Translations under genes and position numbers: made by a program | In this document: piece after piece, positions 45,501 through 57,500 of the stretch | Layout: each line of letters opens with the position of its first letter | Numbering within the stretch: the first letter of the stretch is position 1 | Source: Cinnamomum chago | Lineage: Eukaryota > Streptophyta > Magnoliopsida > Laurales > Lauraceae | Direction: 5' to 3' | Length of the DNA: 64,000 nucleotides | Assembly: GCA_038049695.1 (NCBI GenBank) | Contig: CP142455.1 | Coordinates: 29,921,501 to 29,985,500, forward strand | Notes under the pieces: generated by a model | What the model saw: the letters and a program-made list of their open reading frames with translations, nothing else | What the model was told of the DNA's origin: nothing | Database searches by the model: none

Positions 45501-48390
45501 TCATTGAAGCGATTGCCTGTGAACACGGTATCCCAAGTACTTCCCATTTGTGGTTCAAGTCCGATGATCAAGATGAACAATGTCTACATAGTTTACAGAC
45601 TAAACTTGAAACTTGACTAGACTGGCAACGCATACATGCAACCTCCGGGCTTCTTCTGTTTTGTGTCTTAGCATCTTCTCAGTGTATGGAGTCAAACGAC
45701 TATTAATATTGAGGTTTTCAGCATGTCGTTTTTGGAAGAACTCCATCAATCTAACTCTTATCTCCTCCACTTACTTAACTATCGCTAAAGCTCGAGTGTC
45801 TTTCAACATGTTGTTGGTAAACTCAGCGGCATTACTTGTAAACATGTCGTCGGCCTTCAACAAATGCATTTACCCAATGCTGCCGATCAAATCCGTTTAT
45901 ATAATTATATGCATCTTGGCTGACAGCCTTAATGTCTTCCATAAACGCCTCATATTCACATGCCCTATATGCCTTTGCGGCACACCAGAATTTCATCACA
46001 ACTACCGGATCTTTGAAGGTTGATTTAATGTTTCCCGCGAGATGGCGACAACAGTAATAATGACTTGAACTTGGAATAATGTTTGCCAATGCAGGAACAA
46101 GGTGCTTCTAGCGATTGGAGGTAATTGTCAAATTCGTCAGTTCTCCTAATTATACCAAAAGATTGGCGAGGAACCACTCCCAGTTGTCGCGCCTTTCTGC
46201 CTCCGCAAACGCAAAGGCTATTGGAAACAGCTTGTGGTTTCTATCGAGGGTCATGGACACCATTAAAACTCCTGGGTAGTTGCCACAGAGATGTGTTCCA
46301 TCGACCGCAATCATTGGCCTAAGCGATGATGTGAATGACCGAATGCAATAACCAAAAGACCAAAAAAATCTCTTGAACTTGTTGTCGTCTGACGTATCAA
46401 TATTTGTGACAGTACTCGGATTCATCATTTTCAACTCCTCACAATACAGAGGGAGGATCTTAAAAGATTCTTCATATGAGCATCTAACTATGCGCAGTGT
46501 AATGTCATTTGCCATATGTGCCAATCTGTAAGAAATTGTGACACCAAACTCCATTTGATAGTCATTCATTATTTCCTTTAGCCTAATGTTGTGATTTAAC
46601 TGTACTTTCTCCAAAATGTACTCCGCAATCAGTTCTGATGATGCCCGCCGATGTGCAGTGCCCATCATTGGCTTTGAACATTTATGGGTTGGGTTGTAGG
46701 TTCGAACCTTGAAGTGTGGTCCACTCCCAATCATGGATGCATGAATGCGCCATGGGCAGTCACATTCCTTGCAACGTGCAATGACTTTGAACTGTTGTGT
46801 CTTTAGGTGCCAAAGAGTGAAGTTGTTGTATGTTGCAAATTTCTCTAAAGTCCTCCTAAAATCATTACGATTCTGGAATTCACACCCTAGCCACATTTCT
46901 CGAGATGAATTGTGTTCCATCTTAGTAACAAATTCATTCGGGACTATGTCATCTTTGAATATAACTTTCCGATTATGCGAGCTATGTTCTCCGACAATCA
47001 ACATCAGAAGCCTTTTGCCTCTTATACTTGAACTCCCTGCAATATTGGTTCCCATGTTCCTAGATTCAATTTCAATATTGTAACAAACTCTCTGTCATCA
47101 ACCATGTTCACTACACCAACACAGCCAACAGGAACGCAATAAGTTTCTGAGAAATGAATGCTAGCAATGTTCTGCCCTTCTTAAAAATGAATGTCGTCGT
47201 CTTCGCATAGATTGACAGTAGGAATTTCATAACTTTGAACGGGAGGTACTTTGCACTTCACATAATGTTTGCTCTTCGAACAATCAATTTGTTTGCCTCG
47301 TAAAGAACGGATGTCCATCCCAAATGACCTTCAAGATAAACACATGGAGAAAACTACATTAGACATTAACTATAAATAGTATTCTGCATTATTTAAAATA
47401 CCTTAAAAGTAACTTATGTACCTTGTCTGTTCTCTAATATGTTTGGCGGAACCAATTGGTCTTCTATTGATGTAGAAATATATCATATTTGTCTTGTGGT
47501 TTGCAAGTGTTAACATGCACTTGATGTCTCTATCATCCTCTATGGCAGCCAATGAAAACACGTGACCATTTTGATAGAGATAATGTATGCTTAGGTTCTC
47601 ACAAGTTTCCACCCAATGTGAACTTTCAAGATCTATATTCACCAATTCGGGAAATGTTATGACGCTTTGAATGGACTCATCTTCTGTTTTTCGCCTTCAT
47701 ATACCGGGTGAATCATGTCAAATTTAAATTCCCCGTCGTTGTGGAAAATCATAATCAACTCACCACTCGACATCCTAATTAAAAACAAAAAACAAATATT
47801 TAGGCATTATTATTGTACAAACATATACTTAAAAATGCCAACAGCACCTCATTAACCAAAGAAGTGTGAGATTGCAAGGGGCTAAAGAGGGACACTTGGT
47901 GATTCTTAATAGGTGGATCTTATATGGTACATGGATGTGATTTATTTCTTTTAAGAATTTCATCAAACAACGAAAACGAACAACCTACATCACTAGTGAC
48001 TCGGGATGTGGGCCCCATTTTAACAAACTTTTTATACCAATAAACAATACAAATGTCTGTGAGCTGGTCTCACTTCTTTTATACCAAAGTAAAAGGAAAA
48101 GCATAAAAAATGAGACATTATATTGATTTTTTCCATGTAAATTTGCAAAAGTAGGCATAAATGCACAAACCTCTTAAATGGAGATCAACAATCACTAAAA
48201 TGAAGTCAAAATGAGCAATAAAGTGAGTATACAAGCCCATAGAAATTACTTGCCTTCAGTTGGAGACAAAGTACAACTTTTGAGAAAGATATGGTAGAAA
48301 AAGAATGGAAACCAGGGGATGTATTTGAAGTTATATAGGGTGCGAAAAGAGACGATAGCGTCACTCAATATTTCTTTGAGTGACGCTATT
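42589..48390. repeat. Repeated TGACGCTAGCGTCA-type palindromes within the MULE
   Basis: The motif GTGACGCTAGCG or close variants occurs at ~42590, ~42620, 44493-44510 (perfect 18-bp palindrome AGTGACGCTAGCGTCACT), ~44550, ~44600, ~48350 and ~48380. Two copies lie just inside each TIR. It is absent from the flanking DNA I read. Confidence 0.8.
45211..47773 (-). pseudogene. MULE transposase pseudogene, multi-exon
   Basis: Read on the minus strand from ATG 47771-47773 (MSSGELIMIFHNDGEFKF). A frameshift occurs near 47690. An exon end at REQTR|GT near 47420 and an acceptor near 47330 imply an intron. A TAA lies in exon 2 (~47185), and a frameshift near 47060 leads into the long ORF 46150-47055. 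That ORF carries the MuDR-type N-terminal zinc-binding region (FKVIARCKECDCPWRIHAS) and the transposase core (MIAVDGTHLCGNYPG, ERRDNWEWFLANL). Downstream, the second catalytic aspartate position reads TSNR instead of the usual TSDR, next to a TAG. The SWIM-type finger (C.., then YGIPCSHAIASM) and a CCHC knuckle (CSNCK.RGHNR.SCR, two stops) complete it. It is dead by several independent lesions. Confidence 0.88.
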
Positions 48391-48523
48391 GTTGGTAGGA
48401 ATAAAAAATAAAAAAAATAGAAATGTGGCTGGAAGACCCCATTAGTGCTGCACATTTTGCCAGGACCCTTCGAGATAAATGGTTGTATTTCGAGATTTTT
48501 CTAGTAAAATCCTCATTAATTTA

Positions 48524-48980
48524 CATTGAAATGCTATTGTCGTGTAATTTCGAAATTGCTATAAAATAATTATATAAAAAAGAAGAACGATGATGATAAT
48601 TGAAATTTTTTACTATAAAGACTATAAAATAAAAATAAACACCACTACATACAATAGATATATGTCAATCTTTCATCAAAAAAGTTTCATAGATGATGTA
48701 AATATCTTAAAATAGCCATGATCTTTACTCTATAAAATCTTATATACAGATTAGTAAAGTATTTATTTGGTAGGTCCTACTCAGATGGTACATGGGTCAG
48801 ATTTATTGAGTTTCATAAAACTTGTGCTGGATAACACATAAATAAAAAAGGTTGATATTTTTGGGTCATAAGGTCTAAATAATGGGCCCCTTAAAAGCTT
48901 CTTTTATCTTATATTCACAAGATGGAACTTTAATTGCATTTTGCAACCATTTTATCGTAGCATATGATTTTTATAGGTGG
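48524..48980. other. AT-rich spacer
   Basis: No features seen. Confidence 0.5.
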
Positions 48981-48981
48981 G

Positions 48982-49195
48982 CCCTAGGCCTCTCAATGGG
49001 TCGAGCCTGGGCTTGGACTGTCCAATCACGTTCCGAATATTGGGCGGGCTTCCGGGGGGTTGTCCAATCCCAACCCTAAATTGAAGGCCTACTTCAAATC
49101 TCGTCCTATGCTGGCCCGGGCCGGACCAGGGCTTAACACAATCTTGAATATAAGCTAAACATTCTATAATTATTCCTGCGGCCAAACATCGGGAG
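48982..49195 (-). mobile_element. Terminal fragment of an Ac-like hAT element
   Basis: It starts at the left with CTAGGCCTCTCAATGGG, a typical Ac-like hAT terminus, and then the GC-rich subterminal words GAGCCTGGGCTTGG and GGCCCGGGCCGGACC. Its reverse complement aligns with 63010-63200: AGAATGTTTAGCTTAT against agaatgttttgcttat, followed by GATTTGAAGTAGG and GGGATTGGACA. It is a solitary element end; no transposase adjoins it. Confidence 0.65.
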
Positions 49196-49504
49196 AGTAC
49201 AACGGCTACTGAGGAATGACCTAGTTAGAAATCTCTACACCAAACCGATTTATGTGAAGGGCATGAAACTCGCAGGCACATCAGGTCTACACTAAGCCTT
49301 AAAGCCTTTTTTTTTAATAATAAAAAAAAAGAGCCTCAAAGCCTGAAACCCACGGACGGAGAACTCTGGTTCTTAAACGTGTGGAAATTGAGCATTAGCT
49401 TTTCTTTTTGTGCCTTAGCGGTTGCGTTTCAGGAAATGATTCCTGTGAATATGGGGCCCACCAGGATGCCGAACACCCAAAAGGAAGAGTAGAAGAGAGA
49501 AAAT
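49196..49504. other. Spacer
   Basis: About 310 bp between the hAT end and the GATATC-family repeat, with a T/A-rich run near 49309-49330. Nothing recognisable. Confidence 0.5.
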
Positions 49505-49700
49505 AAAATAGGGATTTTTTCGGTATGATCACCTAAACTCATCGATAACCCCCCCTTCTTACCAAAGTAGACAGTTTTACCTACATGCTTTCCGTACTGT
49601 CCATACCCATGCACTGGCAAAATGTCGATTTTTCCTTTGCGATATCACAACAAATTTTGCGATATCGCAACTTATTAACTTGCGATATCGGAATTTCACA
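49505..49700. repeat. Dispersed repeat with GCGATATC words, copy A
   Basis: It aligns in the same orientation with 60063-60240: both run through GATTTTTTC, a GTCACCTA-like word, a C-rich AACTCCCCC, ACCTACA, the shared string tcctttgcgatatcacaac and aaattttgcg. GCGATATC occurs three times here. Related words occur in the inverted-arm element at 39360-40850. Confidence 0.7.
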
Positions 49701-50678
49701 TATGACTCAGTTGCCTTCTTGTTACTTTTTTCCCTGGGTTTTGGGCTATGGCAATTGCTAATCGGTCAATCCTATTAACTTGGATTGCGTCAGTTGTAAG
49801 ATTTTTCATCTTTAGATGGATCAACGTTCTGTTCTCATCAATTTGTTCATTGTTACAAATTAGTTAGTAGTTATTAGAATATTTTGAAACAAGTCCCTAA
49901 ATATTGTTTCTTAACACGTACGGTCTACTCTAGAATTGGTTTTTCAGGTGGAATATGATTTGGAGTGTGTTTAGCACCTGCTGTTATAGATAGGAAGTAG
50001 AAGATCTAAAGCAACAAGTGCAAAACCATCTCTTCATTCGGAGTCAAGTAACTTCATTTAAATTATTTAAACGTACTAGAAAGGATAGATTTATCCAATG
50101 TGTCTGGCCTCATCACTGAATTTGAAACAGTAGCATACCGGAGTTTACCCATTAGTTGATAAATGGAGGTCCCTGCATATCAACGCTTGTGGTGAAGAGG
50201 TTCCAAATTCTTCTGCAAAGCCCAACAAGATATATTATCGTGGCAATAGAATTAATGCCAAGCACTCTGATGAACTTGGTTACCTGTGCTATAGAATTAA
50301 GTACTTAGCATTACTGAATACGCAGCAACAAGCCATGTTTCCATTACAGTCTCCATTTGCTATTCAAAACATACAAAAAGTCACATAAGCTATTCAACCC
50401 ATTAAAACTCACGTCCATACTAGGATCCAAGTCCTCCTACAACAACACCCACCTTCACAAAATTGATATTTTTTCACTTCGCTAAACGTTCATGCGAATG
50501 CATCTTAAAATCTAGACTATCCATCTGTTTAGTATTCACGTAGCGATGATAAATCATAAGCAAGTTACTTGAACTACAAACAGATAATTCTCCCCTCTCT
50601 TACTCCTACAGATAGTGTTATATACCTACTCCCTGCCTCTTTCTTTTTCACGTCTGTTTTTTTTCCTCCTTTTTGGTA
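49701..50678. other. Spacer
   Basis: No gene or element recognised. Confidence 0.5.
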
Positions 50679-50683
50679 GCTAT

Positions 50684-53600
50684 TGTGAGGTCCCGCCCTT
50701 GGTGGGCCCTCTAATGGCTATTTTATAGACTAATTAATTCTAATTTATGTTAATTATTGGTTAATTATGCTAATTATTGCTAATCCTTGCTAATTATTGC
50801 TAATTATTATTTAATTGGGCTAAGTAATGGTTAACCAGGGTGATTGGGTAGATTCCCCTAAGTTTTTTGTTAGACTAGCTTAGTTAGGTTAGCTTTATAG
50901 TTAATAGGAGGTTTTATTAATCCTAGGGTCTATTAGAGCTAGATTGGTCATTAGTTGGGTTTAATTTTAATTAGTGAGGGATTAGTGTCTAATGGTGCTC
51001 CTCCTCTAGAACCTTCCAGCCAAAAGACCTAATCTACCCTAACCCTAACCCTAACCACATGAAAACCCTAAGGCTAATTTGGTCCTTAATCACTCCCCCT
51101 AAACCTATAAAACCTCTCTTATCCCAATGCAAGAACCCTAATCCCAAGACCAGCCCCCATCCCAAGACCAATTCACTATCCATTGCAAACTCTCTTCTCC
51201 TCCTTCATCTCTCAATCCTTCCCTACGGATGAACCATTGCTACTAACTGTTACTGCTGGGATTTTATTGAGGAGCTGCTGCCCCACCTGCTACAGCTGCT
51301 AACCTTCTTCTTCTTCATTTCCCTCTTCATTCTCTTGCTGAATCTCTGCTGGGACTCCATCTTAAAGCTACTGTTACAGTTACTGCTGTGCTGAGTTCTT
51401 CTTGAGAATTACTACTCCATCTTCCCATCTCATTTTCTCATCCCCTTCCTCTTCATTTCCTCACCTGGGAGGTCAATGCTACTGCGGGAATTTGTTTGAA
51501 GAGCTGCTGTGTCTTCTTCATCTTTTTCCTTGTCATTCCTCCCTTCTTTCTATTGTTGGATTTGTGTTGGAGAAAGCATTTGAGGACTGTTACTCTGCTG
51601 CTACAGCTACTCTGCTGCATCTCTTCTTCTTCTTCATCTTCTCTGCTGGAACACCTTCACTGTGACTGTGTGCTGGACTTCCTCTTGGCAACAGTTGCCG
51701 TTACTTCATCTTTCTCCTTCCAAGCCACTGCTGTTGTTGCTGTTATTATCTCCTATGAGCTGCTGCTACAGCAGCTGGGTTATCTTCTTCTTCTTCACTT
51801 CCCCTGTTCAGCTGGAAAGTGGGTTCCCTTCTCTCTTGCTCCATTTCTCTCTACAAACCTCTTCCCTCAAGCTAAAAGGCAAGTGCATCTTACTGTTAAT
51901 GTAGAATATATGTTGTCTTTCATGATTCAGTAGTTTCATTTCATGATTATGCTTAGTTAGTCCTAGAAATTCACCTGGAGCTCTGTTTTCTGTGTTTGGA
52001 TGGAAAAGGTCACTGATGGATGGGGTTTCACCCCCCATTTGGAAGATCAGTGGGCCATAAGGTATTAATGGATGGTTAATTGAGTTATTTAATGATTAGA
52101 AGTGTTTGGGTGAAGTTTGGAACCGATTGGAAGTGGTTTGGGCGAAAAAGGAGTCAAAACGGAGAAGTTGCAGAAATCCAACTGGGAGTGAAAATCCAGT
52201 GTGCTCGGTCGACCGAGCCAGGCGACACTGAAATTCCGAAAAAAAATGAGCCTCAGTTAAATTTTCTGCAGACTCGCCCGGGACTCGACCGACAGTGTTC
52301 TAGGTCGACCGAGACATGTCTAGGTCGACCGAGAACACTGGAATTTTGGAAATTTAGCTCCCAGTTAGCTGTTCTCTACAGACAGACTTTTCTGTTGTCT
52401 GGGTCGACTGGGACCTATCCTGGTCGACCGAGACTACTGAGTTTTTGGGGGAAAATTGGCCCTCAGCCATTTTCTTGCAGAAAACCCATTTCAATTAGAT
52501 TGGTTGACCCGGTTTAGCCCAGGTTGACCCGGTATACATGGTTTTCGCAGGAAATGACTGAAAGTTGGTTTTCACCCGAAATTCAGACATTTTAAACCCA
52601 AATCAACCTGAAACTTAGAATTGACATTTAGAAAGTGTTTAAAGCTGGAACATCAATCTTTCTAAGGTTTTTAGAGTATGCGGTCAATCACCTAGGCCAG
52701 GTTGTTTGACCGGACACGCTGTAAGCCTTTAGAAACGAATTAAGTTGTCCAGGAAGCCTGATTCAGATTAGTTAGTGCACTCGGTTGATCCTCCCGGCCA
52801 GGAGATCAACCGAGCTCACAACACATCAGGTTCACCTGGAAAACCCTGATTGTTCCAGTTTTCAACATTTAGGAGATATGATCAGTTGTGGGGCCCATTG
52901 ACCATCCAAATGAACATTTATCAGTGTTCTAAGCCCGAGTCAACGGTGTGGCTCAACCTTGACTCGCGGGGACCACTGTTTAGTATTTTGGTTGATAATC
53001 TAAGATGATTCGACCTCTAAGAGTTGTCAACAATGCCCTTAACCACCTAAGCACCAAATACAGTATTTTATGGCATTAATGACATCGTTTAGAGATCGAA
53101 TTACCGGAGATAGACCCGAACCTAAAGTGGCCCATTACCTAGGACTGGACCGTTGTTTTTCCCTATTGATTCATATGTTGAAGTTCATACTTCACTTATC
53201 ATTTACTGTCATTCTTAGATCTGTAGAATAGTTGTTTACTGTTAATTAAACATAATTGGAAGACTTGAACCTAGGGTATCTAGAGGTGACCCGATAGTGT
53301 GATTTCGGAGATCATTGACCCGTGTCTGTGTCTAGGCGGGCCCTTATTGGGCCTAAGTATGGAAATGTGAACCCTTTAGCTTGAAGAGGTAGTTTCTATT
53401 GGACTGTTAAGTTATATGGATTGAAATGGAACTGTTTATCAGTATAAGTGAATTAGTTGCCTCGTATGGATAGTTTTAGACCAGGTCATGTACTGATGGG
53501 CCTTAGTATGGATCCAACGAGTGGGCCTGGACCTTGAATGAGATCCAGAGACTGTATTGAGATGTGTAAACCTCTTAGAGACATTGTTAGGACCTTGCTC

Positions 53601-54575
53601 ACGCAAGGCAAAGCCTAGACAGACACAGACCTTAGAGTTATTCTCGAGTCGGCATGAACATTCACTCGGTTGATTTAAGCTCAGCCTGTGGACTGATCAT
53701 CCCCGGTAGGAGCTAGATGAGTGTTGTAGAGCTATCATGATGAGCTGTGTGATTAAGACGGACGGTGTGATACCGTGCCGATCTGGAGTGTTGAGATGAT
53801 GAGTTGATGAGCGATTTGCGGGATTAGTTATTCCCAGCACTGGTGAGATTTCCCCGCCGCAACTGTGTTTAGTATGGGAGGGCCGTGGCATAATATCCCG
53901 CGGTATTCCAACTCGTGTGAATGTGCCACCTAGTTGTAGTAGTTTAGATGTTTACATTTATACTGATTCCTTATGATTTAAATGCACAACTGCCTAGTTC
54001 ATTTCCCTTGCTATTCATTTAATTTAATTACCCATCTTTATTTCCTTTGGTATATATGTTCTATGTTAGTAGTATGCTGTAACTTGCCAGATCTTTTAGA
54101 TCTGACCCATTCATTGGTGCTTAGGCCTTGACCCAGAGATCCCTGACGACGCACTAGCTGTAGTGGAGGCACCCGTTGCAAGAGAGTACGCATGGGGCCC
54201 GGCCGACACGGACGTCGAGCCGGAGGGTGGAGACGATCTATATGGGTTTTGAGGGACTCCATTTATTTTGGGTTTTGAGAGGCTCAATTTTGTAGCGAGA
54301 TGGGTAGATTCAAATGTATTAACTTTAATTTACATTGAATCCTTTTAACTAGACTAATGTTCTGCTCACACTTTATATATCGATACCTATTGCTTCCGCA
54401 TTGTTTAATTGTTATGCTTCCGCAATTTAAATGTTATTGTTATATTGGTCAAAAAGTTTTAAATTGGACCTCACTGCGGCCTACGATCTTGGAAGTTCTC
54501 GGATTTTCCGGGAAGTAGCGCGCCAATTTCGGGTATTCGAACGAGTATATCGGTATCCGGAATTGGGGCGTTACA
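50684..54575 (+). mobile_element. Solo LTR, 3.9 kb, with 5-bp target duplication
   Basis: The element begins TGTGAGGTCCCG and ends GGGGCGTTACA (TG...CA). It is flanked by the perfect 5-bp duplication GCTAT at 50679-50683 and 54576-54580. No PBS, PPT or coding interior is present, so it is a single LTR left by LTR-LTR recombination. A TATA box TATAAAAC at 51106-51113 is followed by a CT-rich region (51170-51860), as in LTR leader sequences; the ORFs there are low complexity. The long LTR and GGGGCGTTACA end suggest a chromovirus of Tekay/Del type, but there is no protein evidence. Confidence 0.88.
52200..52440. repeat. GGTCGACCGAG repeats inside the solo LTR
   Basis: The word GGTCGACCGAG or a one-base variant occurs about six times, near 52206, 52275, 52302, 52321, 52400 and 52420, with a longer unit tctaggtcgaccgaga. 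Its core GTCGAC is palindromic. It lies ~1.1 kb downstream of the TATA box, within the transcribed part of the LTR. Confidence 0.75.
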
Positions 54576-54580
54576 GCTAT

Positions 54581-57500
54581 GGAATTCTGATACTCTGTTT
54601 TGTACTTTAGATCGATGCTGTTGTTCAAGGTTTTGTTCCTCGTACGTGGTAGGGTTTCATTGAACGTTGTTTTCTGATGTAGTGTTGAGTACATCATTCC
54701 ATCTCTTGGGGGTTCTCTCTCTCTCGTGCAGTTCTCTTTTGTCTTGGTGTACATACATATATCGTACATACATATATCATTTAACCAATCCTCTAGTTCG
54801 TGGGTTTTGATTTGTTTCCCCTGAGGGTTTCACATGACACGTGCAATTGTCTAACATTCCTAAAGAGGTAATGTTCTTTACATAATTTGTGTCATAATCA
54901 TTTAATTTATTTTTGCAACTTTTGTTTCTGCTGATCATTAATCGCAATATGACTTCTAAAGTCTCTCCAAGTATAACAAACAACAACTTCAGCTCTGATG
55001 GAGAAGACAATTCAAACAGATTTAAGGAAGATGAATCATTGACGCCGTTCTAGGTGTAATCCTCAATAATTAGTCAATGCATTCCATAAGCAATGTTTAT
55101 TATAATTTCTAGCATGATTTTTTTGTCTTTTATTTTGTAGGTCTTGCCATGTGGTCTTCGAGTCGTTATTAGCAAAATCTTGGATAAAATAATTTGGTCA
55201 TGATTTTCCTGTCTTTTATTTATGGGATTTGAATGTTATTTATTTATTTATTTATTTTTGCCAAGTTGGGTTTTGAGAATGTTTTTATGTAATTGGTTGT
55301 TGAATGGATGGAGTCAAAAATTTTATTTTATTGTTTCCAGTGGATGAATCGAAGGAGTTGTTTTTGGGCTTTTCTTTTTACATGTTTTAGATTATTCAGT
55401 TGAATTGAAATAGAGGATGGATGGTTATGGATTGACCTTTTCTTCTCAATGTAATTTGAATGGATGAATTGATGTTTTATTTTGGATAGATGTGACGGGG
55501 GCTATGATATGCTTATTTCCATTGCTAAATTGTGCTAGATATAATTAGCCGTGGCATGCTTGTGTGCTATTGTTATTCATAGAAATTGTTACACAGTGAA
55601 TCCAGAATCTGCAAAAATTAAACTGAATATTTCATTGTCTATCCTTCCTGCAAAAACCCAATTTTCAATTTTGGAGCCCAACTAGAATATACAGGTGATG
55701 TTCTACAACATGTTTGGATAAACAAATTTTATAGTGGATGCTATAGGCAAGAGTGGTTTGTAGTTGAATGGTCTGTAGTATAAGTGGAAATATAACTAGT
55801 CAGATTATTCCTGCAAATGGTTTGAAACGCAAATACAGAGTTTATATGGTTCGGCTTTTGGCCTATGTCCACGGGGAAGACGAGAGAGTTTACTATCAGA
55901 ATAGAGGTGTATATCCTAGAGACTCTGAGTCTCTATTTATAATATTAGCCCCAAACCCTGTTATACTCAAACCCTACTTCTAATCACCGTACAACTTGGG
56001 TAATAAAGGGGCCCGATTAACCAAGATTTATTAACTTCTATTGAGCCATACTAATTAATAGGTTTGAATCCACTGGCAATAGTAACCGGTGAGATTATTC
56101 CTACTCCTAGTTGCTTATTAAAGATCGTTTCCTGCTGATGGCACTTTCCTTGACTGAAGTACACATGTTGCCGGGAAATAGCTCCTATGCAATAGAAACT
56201 TGCATTGTGCAAGTGATCTAAAATCAAAATCCAGAGAGCTGCAGGACATAGATTCCAAACTAGAGAGAATCTCAACTTTGATTTTATGAAAACACCATGC
56301 TTCTAAAGGTGAACAATTTATAGAAACATTTATTTACAAGAAATGATTTTCTATAGAGTCCAGCTTTATCTTGTTTTTCAAGTAGAAGAATTTTTCTCAT
56401 GGTGTACAGCTTCTCTTGGACAACAAGCCTAAAGTTGGTGGAAATATTGGGAGTGGGTTTAATTGGAGATACTGGTGTACAATTTCTGATTAAATCCTAA
56501 GGGATGGGTTTAATTGGAGATGGTGATTTGGGACATAAGTTAGGATGGGTGGTGTGAACTGAATTTAAGATGGAGATAACCAATCCTTTTTTTTTTTTTC
56601 GGTGGATTCCACTCGCGTTGCCAAACGTGGGTTTGAAGGAATCATCTCTTATTCTTCTGTGCTAGCCAAATGTGGAATGCGATGAATCATCTCCGTCATA
56701 AATCCTTTCTACAGGAAGTTTAAATCCACGGCACCAAGTAATCATCCGAAGAGAGGATTCCTCTCCCATTACCAAACGTGCCCTTAGGTAGGATTTCTGG
56801 GTCCCATGTTGCACAAAAAAGTAGGTCAAAACCCGGCTCTTCGTCCTCGATATGTAGCTGCACCAGACGAGGATGAGGAAGGTGCCAGAAAATTTAGCAC
56901 ATTGTTGCCCTTTATTTCTACAGATAAAGGTCCTACATAAACGCCCTCCAGATAAATCCTTAGTTAAAAGAGTAGACTCCACGGTAGGGCCCATTTATTG
57001 AAATCTAAATCATTCTAAATAAAGGCCCTATAGATGTATATATGACGTCTATGGAGATGTCTACTCTGTTGGAAGAGTGATTAATACACTCTTATGTGTA
57101 TTGATTATCTTGTTCATCAACCGGTCAATCTAATGGTTGGACGAACTCTGAATCATGTAAAATTTGAGGATACCCCATCTACATGGAGGACCTTCCTTTT
57201 GAGCTCTTCCTATTTCAATTTTAGACCAATTATCTTCTTAAAACTTGAGACCTCGACGCAAAGGGTTATCGGCCGAGCCAAACTAGTTTATGCTTTTAAG
57301 ACCAATTCTGTCCAAATCCTCTCGAGCTCAAGAACTCAACTAGAAATTAGTGAGCTTCCTTTACAAGCCTACGATGAAAAATCTATATAGCATCTTTAAT
57401 GGGATCTCCCCAGATAACACCTTAATAGAATTTGGGCCACCAACGTATTGATCGTTATTTAAAAATTGGATTTTTACAAAAACTTACTCACGTTGCATTG

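Larger units (their letters stand above)
42460..48514 (-). mobile_element. MULE (Mutator-like) transposon with ~85-bp TIRs
   Basis: The left end (42461-42545, starting GAGGATTTTACT) and the reverse complement of the right end (48430-48514, also GAGGATTTTACT) align over ~85 bp, sharing CCATTTATC, AAGGGTCC, GGCAAAATGT, GCACT and ATGGGGT. The flanks ATTAATTAA (42451-42459) and ATTAATTTA (48515-48523) match at 8 of 9 bases, fitting the 9-bp duplication of Mutator elements. A decayed transposase lies at 45211-47773. The ~2.6 kb to its left has no recognisable gene and contains three diverged copies of a ~60-bp word (about 43270, 43418 and 43530). Confidence 0.9.

Noticed and set aside
51035-51058. 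Telomere-like CCCTAA repeats
   Set aside because: Only three units inside the solo LTR; too short for telomeric DNA and explained by chance or LTR sequence.
51402-51933. ORFs of 87 and 145 codons in the solo LTR
   Set aside because: They are translations of a CT-rich LTR leader (Leu/Ser/Phe-rich), overlapping in several frames, with no domain.
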